From JANRLJ01 sp034437895 (GTDB taxonomy: Bacteria; Chloroflexota; Anaerolineae; Aggregatilineales; Phototrophicaceae), in contig DAOTTO010000193.1 in assembly GCA_034437895.1 (NCBI GenBank), positions 1 to 5,317 of the forward strand: a stretch of DNA of 5,317 nucleotides, written 5' to 3'. The position numbers and the translations under genes are program-made. Below the pieces are notes generated by a model that saw only the letters and a list, made by a program, of their open reading frames with translations, did not search any database and was not told the DNA's origin. Position 1 is the first letter of the stretch; every line of letters starts with the position of its first letter. This document shows, piece by piece, positions 1-5,216 of the stretch.

Positions 1-30
1 ACGTTACGCAGACACTCAAATCACTGGACA

Positions 31-51
31 CTGGCAGTTCAAAACTGCCAG
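31..51. repeat. Perfect 9-bp inverted repeat (first of three palindromes)
   Basis: CTGGCAGTT at 31-39 and AACTGCCAG at 43-51 are exact reverse complements around a 3-base loop, CAA. No T-tract follows on either strand, so it does not look like a simple intrinsic terminator. It has the same design (long perfect arms ending in GTT/AAC, 3-base loop) as the palindrome at 129-151, and the two sit almost symmetrically around the larger palindrome at 60-118. It lies beyond the 3' end of the DUF1772 gene. Bases 1-30 show nothing except a short CACTGG duplication at 22-27 and 29-34. Confidence 0.75.
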
Positions 52-59
52 CTAAAGCG

Positions 60-118
60 TTTGGAAACCCCTGAAGGGGTTAAGTAAAGATTCTTTAACC
101 TCTTTAGAGGTTTCCAAA
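60..118. repeat. 59-bp near-perfect palindrome with two nested hairpins
   Basis: Bases 60-84 pair with 94-118 around centre 89, with a single mismatch (C70/A108) and three G-T wobbles. The outer arms are TTTGGAAACC and GGTTTCCAAA, and the inner arms are GGTTAA (78-83) and TTAACC (95-100). Each half is also palindromic by itself: AACCCCT/AGGGGTT at 66-81 with a GA loop, and AACCTCT/AGAGGTT at 97-112 with a TT loop. The DNA could therefore form one long hairpin or a cross with two side hairpins. This resembles a REP- or MITE-type dispersed element. No protein is encoded here. Confidence 0.75.
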
Positions 119-128
119 ATGCGTGATA

Positions 129-151
129 GCTCTGGGTTTTGAACCCAGAGC
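129..151. repeat. Perfect 10-bp inverted repeat (third palindrome)
   Basis: GCTCTGGGTT at 129-138 and AACCCAGAGC at 142-151 are exact reverse complements around a TTG loop. It lies about 30 bases past the stop codon of the DUF1772 gene on that gene's strand, so in RNA it could protect the 3' end or aid termination. The minus-strand sequence after it has no clear U-run, so I do not call an intrinsic terminator. Confidence 0.7.
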
Positions 152-181
152 GGACGGCTGTAACATCAGCAAATAAGTTAT

Positions 182-673
182 CTAGCGCTTAGACAAACAT
201 GCGATAAAAACAAGTACCGTCGCTAAGATTGCAGCGAAGGTACGAATGGCATGGAAGCGCATCCAGGGTGAGCCTGTTCCCTGAAATTCTTGTCTGATTG
301 GATCAGCTTCTGCTTCGGAAAGCTGGCTTACGTCCACTTTATCAAGCGCCTCATTTAGAGGGACATTTCCGGCGATGGTCACGCCATTTGCGCCGATAAT
401 GTGAAGTATCGCCGCCGCGACCAGCCAGGGAAATTGCGCTGTGCCACGATGTAGAAAGGCTGCCAACGGCAAGAGGATTGTCGGTCCCAGAAAACTCAGC
501 ATGAAGACCGGATTGATGATCTTCACATTGATGGCCTGCATCGCGGCAATGTGCTGCATGGCTTTGATCGTGCGGAGCGCCGGGACGATGGCGACGGAAA
601 AAGCGTAAAACACGCCCGCCAGAAGTCCTGTCAGCGTTCCGCCAACAAGCAAGATGATATTTTCAAACGTCAT
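182..673 (-). CDS. DUF1772 / anthrone-oxygenase-like small membrane protein
   Basis: This is a 163-residue integral membrane protein with four hydrophobic segments, at about residues 5-27, 53-74, 82-101 and 143-161. The motif set fits the DUF1772 family: FSVAIVPAL at 25-33 after a Gly-rich first helix, AMQAIN at 44-49, GNVPLNEAL at 102-110, and W137, H141 and R144-T145 before the last helix. The family includes anthrone oxygenases, which oxidise anthrones to anthraquinones in polyketide pathways, but most bacterial members have no assigned substrate, so the reaction here is unproven. The ATG start is well supported by AAGGAAAGG seven bases upstream, and the stop is TAG. The gene lies 206 bases downstream of merR on the same strand, and the gap is largely repeat DNA. 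Co-transcription with merR is possible but not shown. Length is typical and nothing is broken. Confidence 0.85.
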   Translation of the reverse strand: MTFENIILLVGGTLTGLLAGVFYAFSVAIVPALRTIKAMQHIAAMQAINVKIINPVFMLSFLGPTILLPLAAFLHRGTAQFPWLVAAAILHIIGANGVTIAGNVPLNEALDKVDVSQLSEAEADPIRQEFQGTGSPWMRFHAIRTFAAILATVLVFIACLSKR

Positions 674-680
674 GAGGCTA

Positions 681-689
681 CCTTTCCTT
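681..689 (-). promoter_or_regulatory. Ribosome binding site of the DUF1772 gene
   Basis: AAGGAAAGG on the minus strand, with a 7-base spacer to the ATG at 673-671. It is a purine-rich site close to the anti-Shine-Dalgarno complement, and it fixes the start codon. Confidence 0.75.
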
Positions 690-735
690 AAATATAGGTC
701 TGATGTGCAATGATCTGAGCAAAACTTGAAAAATA

Positions 736-801
736 TGAACCACCAAGAACACTAAGCATTTGAATTTAAATTCTTTGCGTCCTTTGCGTCTTTGCGGTTC
801 A
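736..801. repeat. MITE-like dispersed repeat, AACCGCAAAGACGC type (copy 1)
   Basis: A 66-bp imperfect palindrome bounded by TGAACC (736-741) and GGTTCA (796-801), with an exact 12-bp palindrome GAATTTAAATTC in the middle (762-773). On the minus strand the right arm reads TGAACCGCAAAGACGC and continues with further CGCAAAG units. The left arm is a decayed version of the ACCACAAAGACACAAAG-type end. Elements of this look are dispersed in many environmental bacterial genomes (recalled, not searched). A related copy in the opposite orientation lies at 4200-4259. The repeat occupies the gap between merR and the DUF1772 gene. Confidence 0.7.
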
Positions 802-849
802 GTTTTGAATTTGCTTTCGCAAATCTACTTTCTGTGTCTCTGTGATTAA
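802..849. repeat. Small GAAA-loop hairpin and second repeat fragment
   Basis: ATTTGC (809-814) and GCAAAT (819-824) form a perfect 6-bp stem. On the minus strand, the sense strand of the flanking genes, the loop is GAAA, a stable GNRA tetraloop in RNA. It is followed by TCTGTGTCTCTGTG at 831-844, which resembles the other end type of the neighbouring dispersed repeat and may be the remnant of an additional copy. No T-tract supports a terminator. Confidence 0.45.
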
Positions 850-879
850 GTCTTTCCCATTCTTTTTCGAGACCCTACA

Positions 880-1710
880 TCAGTTGCGAATCGGCGCAAT
901 CGGAAACTGGATTTCGGTGATGAGATCGCTGCCGTCGGCTGTCAGTGCGTCTTGTAGGCAGATTTCTCGCGGCGTACCTGCGAAACGATAATCATTCACT
1001 TCCGCCCATGTACCGATCTCGGTGTAGCCTGTGTGGATCGTTTCCAGCGACCCTTTTACGACAATCGTCGCCATTGTTTCGACAGCAGGCAGTTCACGAA
1101 AACACAGTTGCAAGTCGCCGACCAAAGGCACAGGGGCATGGGATTGCGTCTCGATAAAGCGCCCCATTTCTAAATCCATATCGCGGTCAACAATGTCATC
1201 GTCGTGACAGATGCAAAAGCACAGGCCATAGCTGTTTTTCTCTGGCAGCACTTTTCTGATCTGCCCAAAGAGGCTGATCCCATGTTCAAAAGTCTCAACG
1301 ATCATCCGTAAACTCAAGACGGGCTGGGCAGGCGTGTTTTTGATGACCACATTCAGCGGTTTGTGGGCTTCTGTGTTGCGAATGGATTGCAAGCGCGATT
1401 CGATGTTGCGGATTCGTTTAAGTTCGCCCTGTAGCTGCTGCTCGATTTCGGCTTTTTTTAGCAGGAGCATCCCTTGAATCTCATCTGTCGAGATGTTATC
1501 GCGCAATATCCGCTGGATTTGGTCAAGTGATAGCCCTAAATCCTTGAGCGCGAGGATACGGTTTAAAAGCGACATCTGTTCCGCGCTGTAATAACGATAG
1601 CCTGTCAGCGGATCAATCTGAATGGGCTTCAACAAATCAATTTCGTCGTAGTAACACAGTAATCGCTTGGAAACTTGTGCTAATCGGGAAAATTCGCCTA
1701 CTGTGAACAT
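880..1710 (-). CDS. MerR-family regulator with GyrI-like effector-binding domain (BmrR-like)
   Basis: From the ATG at 1710 the protein is 276 residues, close to BmrR (about 278). Residues 1-70 are a MerR winged-helix domain: MFTVGEFSRLAQVS, then LLCYYDEIDLLKP (17-29), DPLTGYRYYS (33-42), and a helix ending in LSLDQIQRIL (60-69). Residues 75-112 are a charged, Leu-rich dimerisation coiled coil (KAEIEQQLQGELKRI). Residues 118-276 match the GyrI-like ligand-binding fold: DMDLEMGRFI (177-186), ELPAVETMATIVVKGS (206-221), GTWAEVND (233-240), PREI with Glu249 where family members carry an acidic ligand contact, and a final TEIQFPI. BmrR-type proteins bind lipophilic cationic drugs and activate promoters with long spacers. 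Two oddities are a Cys in place of the usual Arg of the (I/L)RYY(D/E) motif (Cys19) and a CFCICH cluster at 164-169. A longer GTG start at 1755 would lie inside the operator, whereas the chosen ATG has a good ribosome site. The ligand is unknown. It is divergent from uvrA2. Confidence 0.88.
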   Translation of the reverse strand: MFTVGEFSRLAQVSKRLLCYYDEIDLLKPIQIDPLTGYRYYSAEQMSLLNRILALKDLGLSLDQIQRILRDNISTDEIQGMLLLKKAEIEQQLQGELKRIRNIESRLQSIRNTEAHKPLNVVIKNTPAQPVLSLRMIVETFEHGISLFGQIRKVLPEKNSYGLCFCICHDDDIVDRDMDLEMGRFIETQSHAPVPLVGDLQLCFRELPAVETMATIVVKGSLETIHTGYTEIGTWAEVNDYRFAGTPREICLQDALTADGSDLITEIQFPIAPIRN

Positions 1711-1716
1711 GGTTGT

Positions 1717-1725
1717 CACTTCCTT
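1717..1725 (-). promoter_or_regulatory. Ribosome binding site deciding the merR start
   Basis: AAGGAAGTG on the minus strand, with its AAGGAAG core 8 bases before the ATG at 1710-1708. It favours this ATG over the upstream in-frame GTG at 1755, which lies within the promoter palindrome. Confidence 0.75.
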
Positions 1726-1740
1726 TTCAGTGATTGCCCT

Positions 1741-1771
1741 ATCGTAGACGTTCACGTAACGTGAACCTCAA
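1741..1771 (-). promoter_or_regulatory. merR promoter with MerR-type operator in a 19-bp spacer
   Basis: On the minus strand TTGAGG (1771-1766) and TACGAT (1746-1741) form -35 and -10 boxes, each matching consensus at 4 of 6 bases, separated by exactly 19 bp. The spacer holds a palindrome covering 1747-1769 with one central base and a single mismatched pair (C1749/C1767). Its core is GTTCACGT-A-ACGTGAAC at 1750-1766. Overlong 19-20 bp spacers filled by a dyad are the hallmark of MerR-controlled promoters, where the regulator twists DNA to realign the two boxes. The predicted RNA would start near 1734, leaving a leader of about 24 bases with the ribosome site. Autoregulation of merR is inferred. 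Confidence 0.65.
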
Positions 1772-1826
1772 GCCCTTCTCATACATTACTCATTTTTGTC
1801 ATATTTCCAATCTTATAGCAGTCCAA

Positions 1827-1841
1827 CCTATTGAAAATAGG
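1827..1841. promoter_or_regulatory. Small inverted repeat upstream of uvrA2
   Basis: CCTATT (1827-1832) and AATAGG (1836-1841) form a perfect 6-bp dyad with a GAA loop, about 70 bases before the uvrA2 start. It could be a regulator site or a leader hairpin. It also covers a spurious upstream TTG start. Dyads this short occur by chance in AT-rich DNA. Confidence 0.25.
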
Positions 1842-1852
1842 GAATAAAACAC

Positions 1853-1881
1853 TTGCTAAAACGGAACAAATGTGCTTAAAT
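1853..1881 (+). promoter_or_regulatory. Possible uvrA2 promoter
   Basis: TTGCTA (1853-1858) and TTAAAT (1876-1881) are spaced by 17 bp and match the -35 and -10 consensus at 4 of 6 bases each. A start near 1888 would leave a leader of about 20 bases carrying the AAGGAG ribosome site. Other weak pairings exist nearby, such as TTGAAA at 1831-1836 with a 20-bp gap to TAAAAC, so the choice is uncertain. Confidence 0.3.
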
Positions 1882-1896
1882 ACTATCCCCGTCAAT

Positions 1897-1902
1897 AAGG
1901 AG
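1897..1902 (+). promoter_or_regulatory. Ribosome binding site deciding the uvrA2 start
   Basis: AAGGAG, a full Shine-Dalgarno match, lies six bases before the GTG at 1909. It shows that translation starts there and not at the in-frame TTG (1831) or ATG (1870) upstream, which would add 26 or 13 residues with no homology to UvrA. Confidence 0.85.
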
Positions 1903-1908
1903 AAAACC

Positions 1909-4158
1909 GTGACCCAAGAATATATTGAAATACGTGGCGCACGCGAAAACAACCTAAAGAATGTCTCTTTACGCATTCCCAAGCGCAAAATCACCATCTT
2001 TACCGGTGTCTCCGGCTCTGGCAAATCATCGATTGTATTCGATACGATTGCTACCGAAGCCCAGCGGCAGCTCAACGAAAATTTCAGCATGTTCGTCCGT
2101 AACTTTCTCCCGCGCTATGGGCAGCCCGATGCCGATGCGATTGAAAACCTGAGTACAGCGATTGTGGTTGACCAGAAACGCTTGGGCGGCGGCTCACACT
2201 CAACGATGGGGACAATCACCGATATTTCTACTGTGTTAAGGTTGCTCTTTTCGCGGGTGGGGCAGCCCTTCATCGGCAACTATAACCTCTTTTCATTTAA
2301 CGACCCGCAGGGCATGTGTCCAGAGTGCAACGGTGTTGGGCGCAAAATAGGCGTGGATTTGGATAAATTTCTTGATACCTCCAAATCACTCAACGAAGGG
2401 GCTTTGTTGTTCCCGGATAATGCCGTCAACAGTTGGGATTGGAGCATCTGCACCCAGTCGGGCTTGTTCGATAATGACAAGAAATTGGATGATTATTCCG
2501 AGTCAGAAATGGAGCTGCTGCTCCACAGCGAGCCGTATAAGGTCAAATCCGAAGTCGCAGGCAAAGCCATCAATTTAACCTTCGAGGGAATCATCGACAA
2601 GTTCACCCGTAAGTACATCACACGCGACCTCAAAACGATGTCGGAACGCACCCAGAAAGCAGTGGCCCCTTTTATCACGATGCAGCGCTGCCCGTTATGT
2701 CATGGCGCTCGGTTGAGCCAAGCGGCGTTGAGTTGCAGGATTAATGGGCATAACATCGCTGAGGTGTCAGCGATGGAAGTTGCTGAACTCATCAACGTCA
2801 TTAAGGCCATTAAAGAGCCAATCGCCGCGCCGATGGTCGCCACATTAAGCGAGCGCTTGCAAAATCTGATCGACATTGGGCTTGAGTATCTCAGCCTTGA
2901 TCGCCCAACCGATACCCTCTCCGGCGGCGAATCGCAGCGGGTTAAAATCGTCAAACATCTCAGCAGCAGTCTGGTGGATGTGATGTATATTTTTGACGAG
3001 CCGAGTGTCGGGCTGCATCCGCGTGATGTTCACCGGATGAACGACCTGCTGCAAAAACTGCGCGACAAGGGCAACACGGTTATCGTTGTCGAGCATGATC
3101 CTGATGTGATTAAAGTCGCCGATCATGTGGTCGATGTTGGTCCCAAGGCGGGCAGCGGCGGCGGCTCGATTGTCTACGAAGGCAGCTTCGAGGGGCTGCT
3201 GGATGCCGACACACTGACGGGAAAGCACATGAAACGCGCTGTGCCGATTAAAACGGGATTTCGGTCTGGCAAGGGCAAACTTTCCATCACCAAAGCCAAG
3301 ATCAACAATTTACAGAATGTGAATGTCGATATTCCTACCGGTGTATTGACCGTCATTACAGGCGTAGCGGGTTCTGGCAAAAGTTCGCTCATTAATCAGG
3401 TGTTTCTGGCGCAGCATCCCGACGCGATTGTGATCGACCAAGCAGCGGTGGGTGTTTCTACGCGCTCCAACCCCGCCACCTATACGGGCATCTTGGACGA
3501 TGTGCGTAAAGCCTTCGCCTCAGCCAACAAGGTCAGCGCCTCGCTGTTTAGCTTTAACTCTAAAGGCGCTTGTGAAAACTGCCAGGGCTTAGGCGTGATC
3601 TACAGCAATGTGGCGTTTTTGGATGAGGTTAAAACGCCGTGTGAAGTCTGTGATGGCAAACGCTTTAAAGATGAAGTGCTAGGATATAAGCTGAATGGTA
3701 AATCGATCACCGACGTACTGGCGATGACCGTTCAAGAGGCGCTAGAATTTTTTGACATCAAAGAAATTGTCCGTAAGCTGCAAGCCATGAGCGATGTCGG
3801 GTTGGATTATCTGACCCTCGGACAGCCGCTCAGTTCGCTTTCGGGCGGCGAATGCCAGCGCATCAAACTTGCCAGCGAACTGCACAAAAAAGGCAGCATT
3901 TATGTGATGGATGAGCCGACTACCGGGCTGCACATGTCTGATATTGGGCATTTACTCGTGATTATGAATCGGCTGGTGGATACCGGGAATACCGTGATCG
4001 TGATCGAACATAACTTGGATGTCATCAAAAATGCCGATTGGATCATCGACATGGGGCCGGAAGGCGGCAGCAAAGGTGGCAAAGTGATGTTTGAAGGTAC
4101 GCCTGAGCAGCTATTGGGCGCGACGCAATCCCTTACGAGCGCGTACTTGGGGAAATAA
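1909..4158 (+). CDS. uvrA2: Class II UvrA (UvrA2/DrrC-like) duplicated ABC ATPase lacking the UvrB-binding domain
   Basis: This is a 749-residue UvrA-family protein, cytosolic and DNA-binding, and much shorter than canonical UvrA (about 940). First module: Walker A GVSGSGKSS (33-41), a Cys pair CPEC (137-140) and another CPLC (261-264), signature LSGGESQR (337-344), Walker B IFDEP with Asp363-Glu364, and switch His396. Second module: Walker A GVAGSGKSS (485-493), a four-Cys zinc site C555/C558/C578/C581 inside the UvrA hallmark FLDEVKTPCEVCDGKRF, signature LSGGECQR (644-651), Walker B VMDEP with Asp668-Glu669, and switch His701. All catalytic residues are intact. Only about 16 residues separate LLFSRVGQP from the first Cys pair, so the roughly 120-residue UvrB-binding domain of true UvrA is absent. 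Class II members such as DrrC confer resistance to DNA-intercalating drugs. It is divergent from merR across about 200 bp, which suggests drug-linked control. The start is GTG and the stop TAA. Family assignment is firm; the substrate is inferred. Confidence 0.93.
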   Translation: MTQEYIEIRGARENNLKNVSLRIPKRKITIFTGVSGSGKSSIVFDTIATEAQRQLNENFSMFVRNFLPRYGQPDADAIENLSTAIVVDQKRLGGGSHSTMGTITDISTVLRLLFSRVGQPFIGNYNLFSFNDPQGMCPECNGVGRKIGVDLDKFLDTSKSLNEGALLFPDNAVNSWDWSICTQSGLFDNDKKLDDYSESEMELLLHSEPYKVKSEVAGKAINLTFEGIIDKFTRKYITRDLKTMSERTQKAVAPFITMQRCPLCHGARLSQAALSCRINGHNIAEVSAMEVAELINVIKAIKEPIAAPMVATLSERLQNLIDIGLEYLSLDRPTDTLSGGESQRVKIVKHLSSSLVDVMYIFDEPSVGLHPRDVHRMNDLLQKLRDKGNTVIVVEHDPDVIKVADHVVDVGPKAGSGGGSIVYEGSFEGLLDADTLTGKHMKRAVPIKTGFRSGKGKLSITKAKINNLQNVNVDIPTGVLTVITGVAGSGKSSLINQVFLAQHPDAIVIDQAAVGVSTRSNPATYTGILDDVRKAFASANKVSASLFSFNSKGACENCQGLGVIYSNVAFLDEVKTPCEVCDGKRFKDEVLGYKLNGKSITDVLAMTVQEALEFFDIKEIVRKLQAMSDVGLDYLTLGQPLSSLSGGECQRIKLASELHKKGSIYVMDEPTTGLHMSDIGHLLVIMNRLVDTGNTVIVIEHNLDVIKNADWIIDMGPEGGSKGGKVMFEGTPEQLLGATQSLTSAYLGK

Positions 4159-4199
4159 CACATCGCATCAGGGTCATCGCGTGAACTCGTGAAAACTTT

Positions 4200-4259
4200 T
4201 TGAACCGCAGAGGCGCAGAGAGAAGAATTGTTGAAATTCTTCTCCGTGTCTCAGTAAGG
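4200..4259. repeat. MITE-like dispersed repeat, AACCGCAGAGGCGC type (copy 2, inverted relative to copy 1)
   Basis: It begins TGAACCGCAGAGGCGCAGAG (4200-4219), continues into a perfect 10-bp stem GAGAAGAATT (4220-4229) / AATTCTTCTC (4235-4244), and ends with a decayed CTCCGTGTCTCAGTAAGG. The GCG-rich end is on the left here but on the right in the copy at 736-801, so the two face opposite ways and bracket merR and uvrA2. It starts about 40 bases past the uvrA2 stop. The hairpin could slow transcription, but no T-run follows it. Confidence 0.7.
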
Positions 4260-4262
4260 TCA

Positions 4263-4314
4263 GGTATGTTTTTGTAGGGGCGAGGCGCGCCACGCCCCTA
4301 CGCCACGCCATACC
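4263..4314. repeat. GTAGGGGCG-type palindromic repeat
   Basis: A 52-bp two-step palindrome. The outer arms are GGTATG (4263-4268) and CATACC (4309-4314). The inner arms are GTAGGGGCG (4274-4282) and CGCCCCTAC (4293-4301), around the 8-bp palindrome GGCGCGCC (4284-4291). Elements starting GTAGGGGCG and ending CGCCCCTAC are, from memory, common dispersed repeats in Chloroflexota and cyanobacteria. It abuts the preceding repeat, giving about 115 bp of almost continuous repeat DNA after uvrA2. A strong GC hairpin here could help end uvrA2 transcription, but a T-tract is missing. Confidence 0.7.
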
Positions 4315-4399
4315 ATCTTATTAAAAATTATTTGCCTGTAGTTACTTCTGCGGTTGGATTTGAAGTTAGATAAATCCCATGCTCCAGTAGAACAAATGA

Positions 4400-4434
4400 A
4401 CCATAATTATGGTATAATTGTGCCATAATTGGCA
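4400..4434 (+). promoter_or_regulatory. araC-type gene promoter with three helically phased 11-bp repeats
   Basis: Three tandem 11-bp units, CCATAATTATG (4401-4411), GTATAATTGTG (4412-4422) and CCATAATTGGC (4423-4433), share the core ATAATT at exact 11-bp steps. The middle unit contains a perfect -10 box, TATAAT (4413-4418). No good -35 box is found 16-18 bp upstream (for example GAACAA at 4390-4395). Units one and three are also dyads: ACCATAATTATGGT (4400-4413, perfect) and TGCCA-TAAT-TGGCA (4421-4434). Transcription would start near 4425. The layout suggests a regulator binding one face of the helix across the core promoter, plausibly the AraC protein itself. Confidence 0.65.
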
Positions 4435-4443
4435 TTTAACCAT

Positions 4444-4447
4444 GAGG
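4444..4447 (+). promoter_or_regulatory. Ribosome binding site of the AraC-family gene
   Basis: GAGG lies seven bases before the ATG at 4455 and supports that start. It overlaps an out-of-frame ATG at 4442. Confidence 0.6.
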
Positions 4448-4454
4448 CAAGCGT

Positions 4455-5180
4455 ATGATCCTTACTTTTAACGAAAGATTATCCGACTCGCCTTTTGTTG
4501 AAAGAGTCTGGTCTAGCCAGAGTGTAACCTCTGGTGCGTTTGTCTCAGTTGCGGTCAGCCATTGGGAGATGGTTGTGTCGCGCTATGAGGGCAAGATGAC
4601 TGTCACCGTCCGCGGGCCAGAGACGAAAGCGACGATGGCTCACTGTCCATCGGACGGCGAGTGGGTCGGCATCCGCTTTAAGCTCGGCACCTCTCTGCGT
4701 CAACTCTCGGCAAAAAGCCTCGTGGATGGCGCGGTTAATCTGCCGGAAGCGGCGAGCAAAGGCTTCTGGTTACACAGTTCGGCATGGCAATTCCCGACTT
4801 ATGATAATGCAGAAATATTTGTCGATAGGCTGGTGCGCGACGGTCTGCTTTGGCGTGAACCCGTTGTTGATGCTGCGCTCCAAGGCCAACTGGAACATCA
4901 ATTAAAAGACCTGTCCTTACGCTCGGTACAGCGTCGATTCTTACAAGCGACAGGGCTAACACATGGCGCGGTGCGTCAGATTGAACGCGCTCGTCATGCT
5001 ACCCTCCTCTTAAAACAAGGCGTGTCGATTTTGGACACGGTTGACCAAGCAGGCTATGCCGACCAACCCCATTTAACGCGCTCCCTCAAACACCTCATAG
5101 GACAAACACCTGCCCAAATGATGGGCAAAGGTGAACCGCAGCAGTTGTCGTTTTTGTTCAATACAGAACCTTTGTCCTGA
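4455..5180 (+). CDS. AraC-family transcriptional regulator
   Basis: A 241-residue protein. Residues 153-222 form the paired helix-turn-helix DNA-binding domain of the AraC/XylS family: LSLRSVQRRF (153-162) followed by GLTHGAVRQIERARHATLLL (the first motif), then ILDTVDQAGYADQPHLTRSLKHL (192-214) and IGQTPAQM (215-222) as the second motif with its conserved Gly-Tyr and Gly-x-(S/T)-P. Residues 1-140 are the ligand or oligomerisation part. It has a FVERVW entry (14-19), VRGPETKA (52-59) and GIRFKLG (72-78), which resemble the DUF6597-type N-terminal domain often found in front of this HTH; that match is less certain. The effector and target genes are unknown. The gene has its own promoter with phased repeats, so autoregulation is likely, and it is separated from uvrA2 by two repeats. 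Length and ends look complete; the stop is TGA. Confidence 0.9.
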   Translation: MILTFNERLSDSPFVERVWSSQSVTSGAFVSVAVSHWEMVVSRYEGKMTVTVRGPETKATMAHCPSDGEWVGIRFKLGTSLRQLSAKSLVDGAVNLPEAASKGFWLHSSAWQFPTYDNAEIFVDRLVRDGLLWREPVVDAALQGQLEHQLKDLSLRSVQRRFLQATGLTHGAVRQIERARHATLLLKQGVSILDTVDQAGYADQPHLTRSLKHLIGQTPAQMMGKGEPQQLSFLFNTEPLS

Positions 5181-5216
5181 GTTATGCTTTAGGTATTCAT
5201 TTCAGGACTTTCGCTT

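Noticed and set aside
31..151. Palindromes as a CRISPR array or intrinsic terminators
   Set aside because: The units differ in sequence and have no uniform spacers, and none is followed by a T-tract on either strand.
485..493. Second Walker A of UvrA2 (protein residues 485-493) having Ala in place of the usual Ser (GVAGSGKSS)
   Set aside because: The catalytic Gly-Lys-Ser core is intact and, as I recall, this variant occurs in other class II UvrA proteins, so it is not a defect. The coordinates given are residue numbers of the protein.
691..696. TATATT on the minus strand as a -10 box for the DUF1772 gene
   Set aside because: Transcription would start inside the ribosome site, and no -35 box lies at a usable distance.
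945..1157. Open frame of 70 codons on the plus strand opposite merR
   Set aside because: It overlaps the conserved GyrI-like domain coding region, has Arg/Ser-rich composition typical of a shadow frame, and shows no domain.
1711..1755. 15-residue extension of the MerR protein from a GTG at 1755
   Set aside because: It lies inside the promoter palindrome, whereas the ATG at 1710 has a good ribosome site and begins the standard MerR fold.
1831..1908. N-terminal extension of uvrA2 from the TTG at 1831 or the ATG at 1870
   Set aside because: The added residues do not resemble UvrA, the upstream starts lack ribosome sites, and AAGGAG lies at ideal distance from the GTG at 1909.
2845..3228. Open frame of 127 codons on the minus strand inside uvrA2
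   Set aside because: It is antisense to conserved ATPase motifs, and its translation shows no recognisable domain. Other minus-strand frames within 1779-4163 and 4735-4962 are rejected for the same reason.
4442..4471. Nine-residue leader peptide overlapping the AraC start
   Set aside because: The out-of-frame ATG has no ribosome site of its own and overlaps the GAGG that serves the AraC start; an ORF this short is expected by chance.
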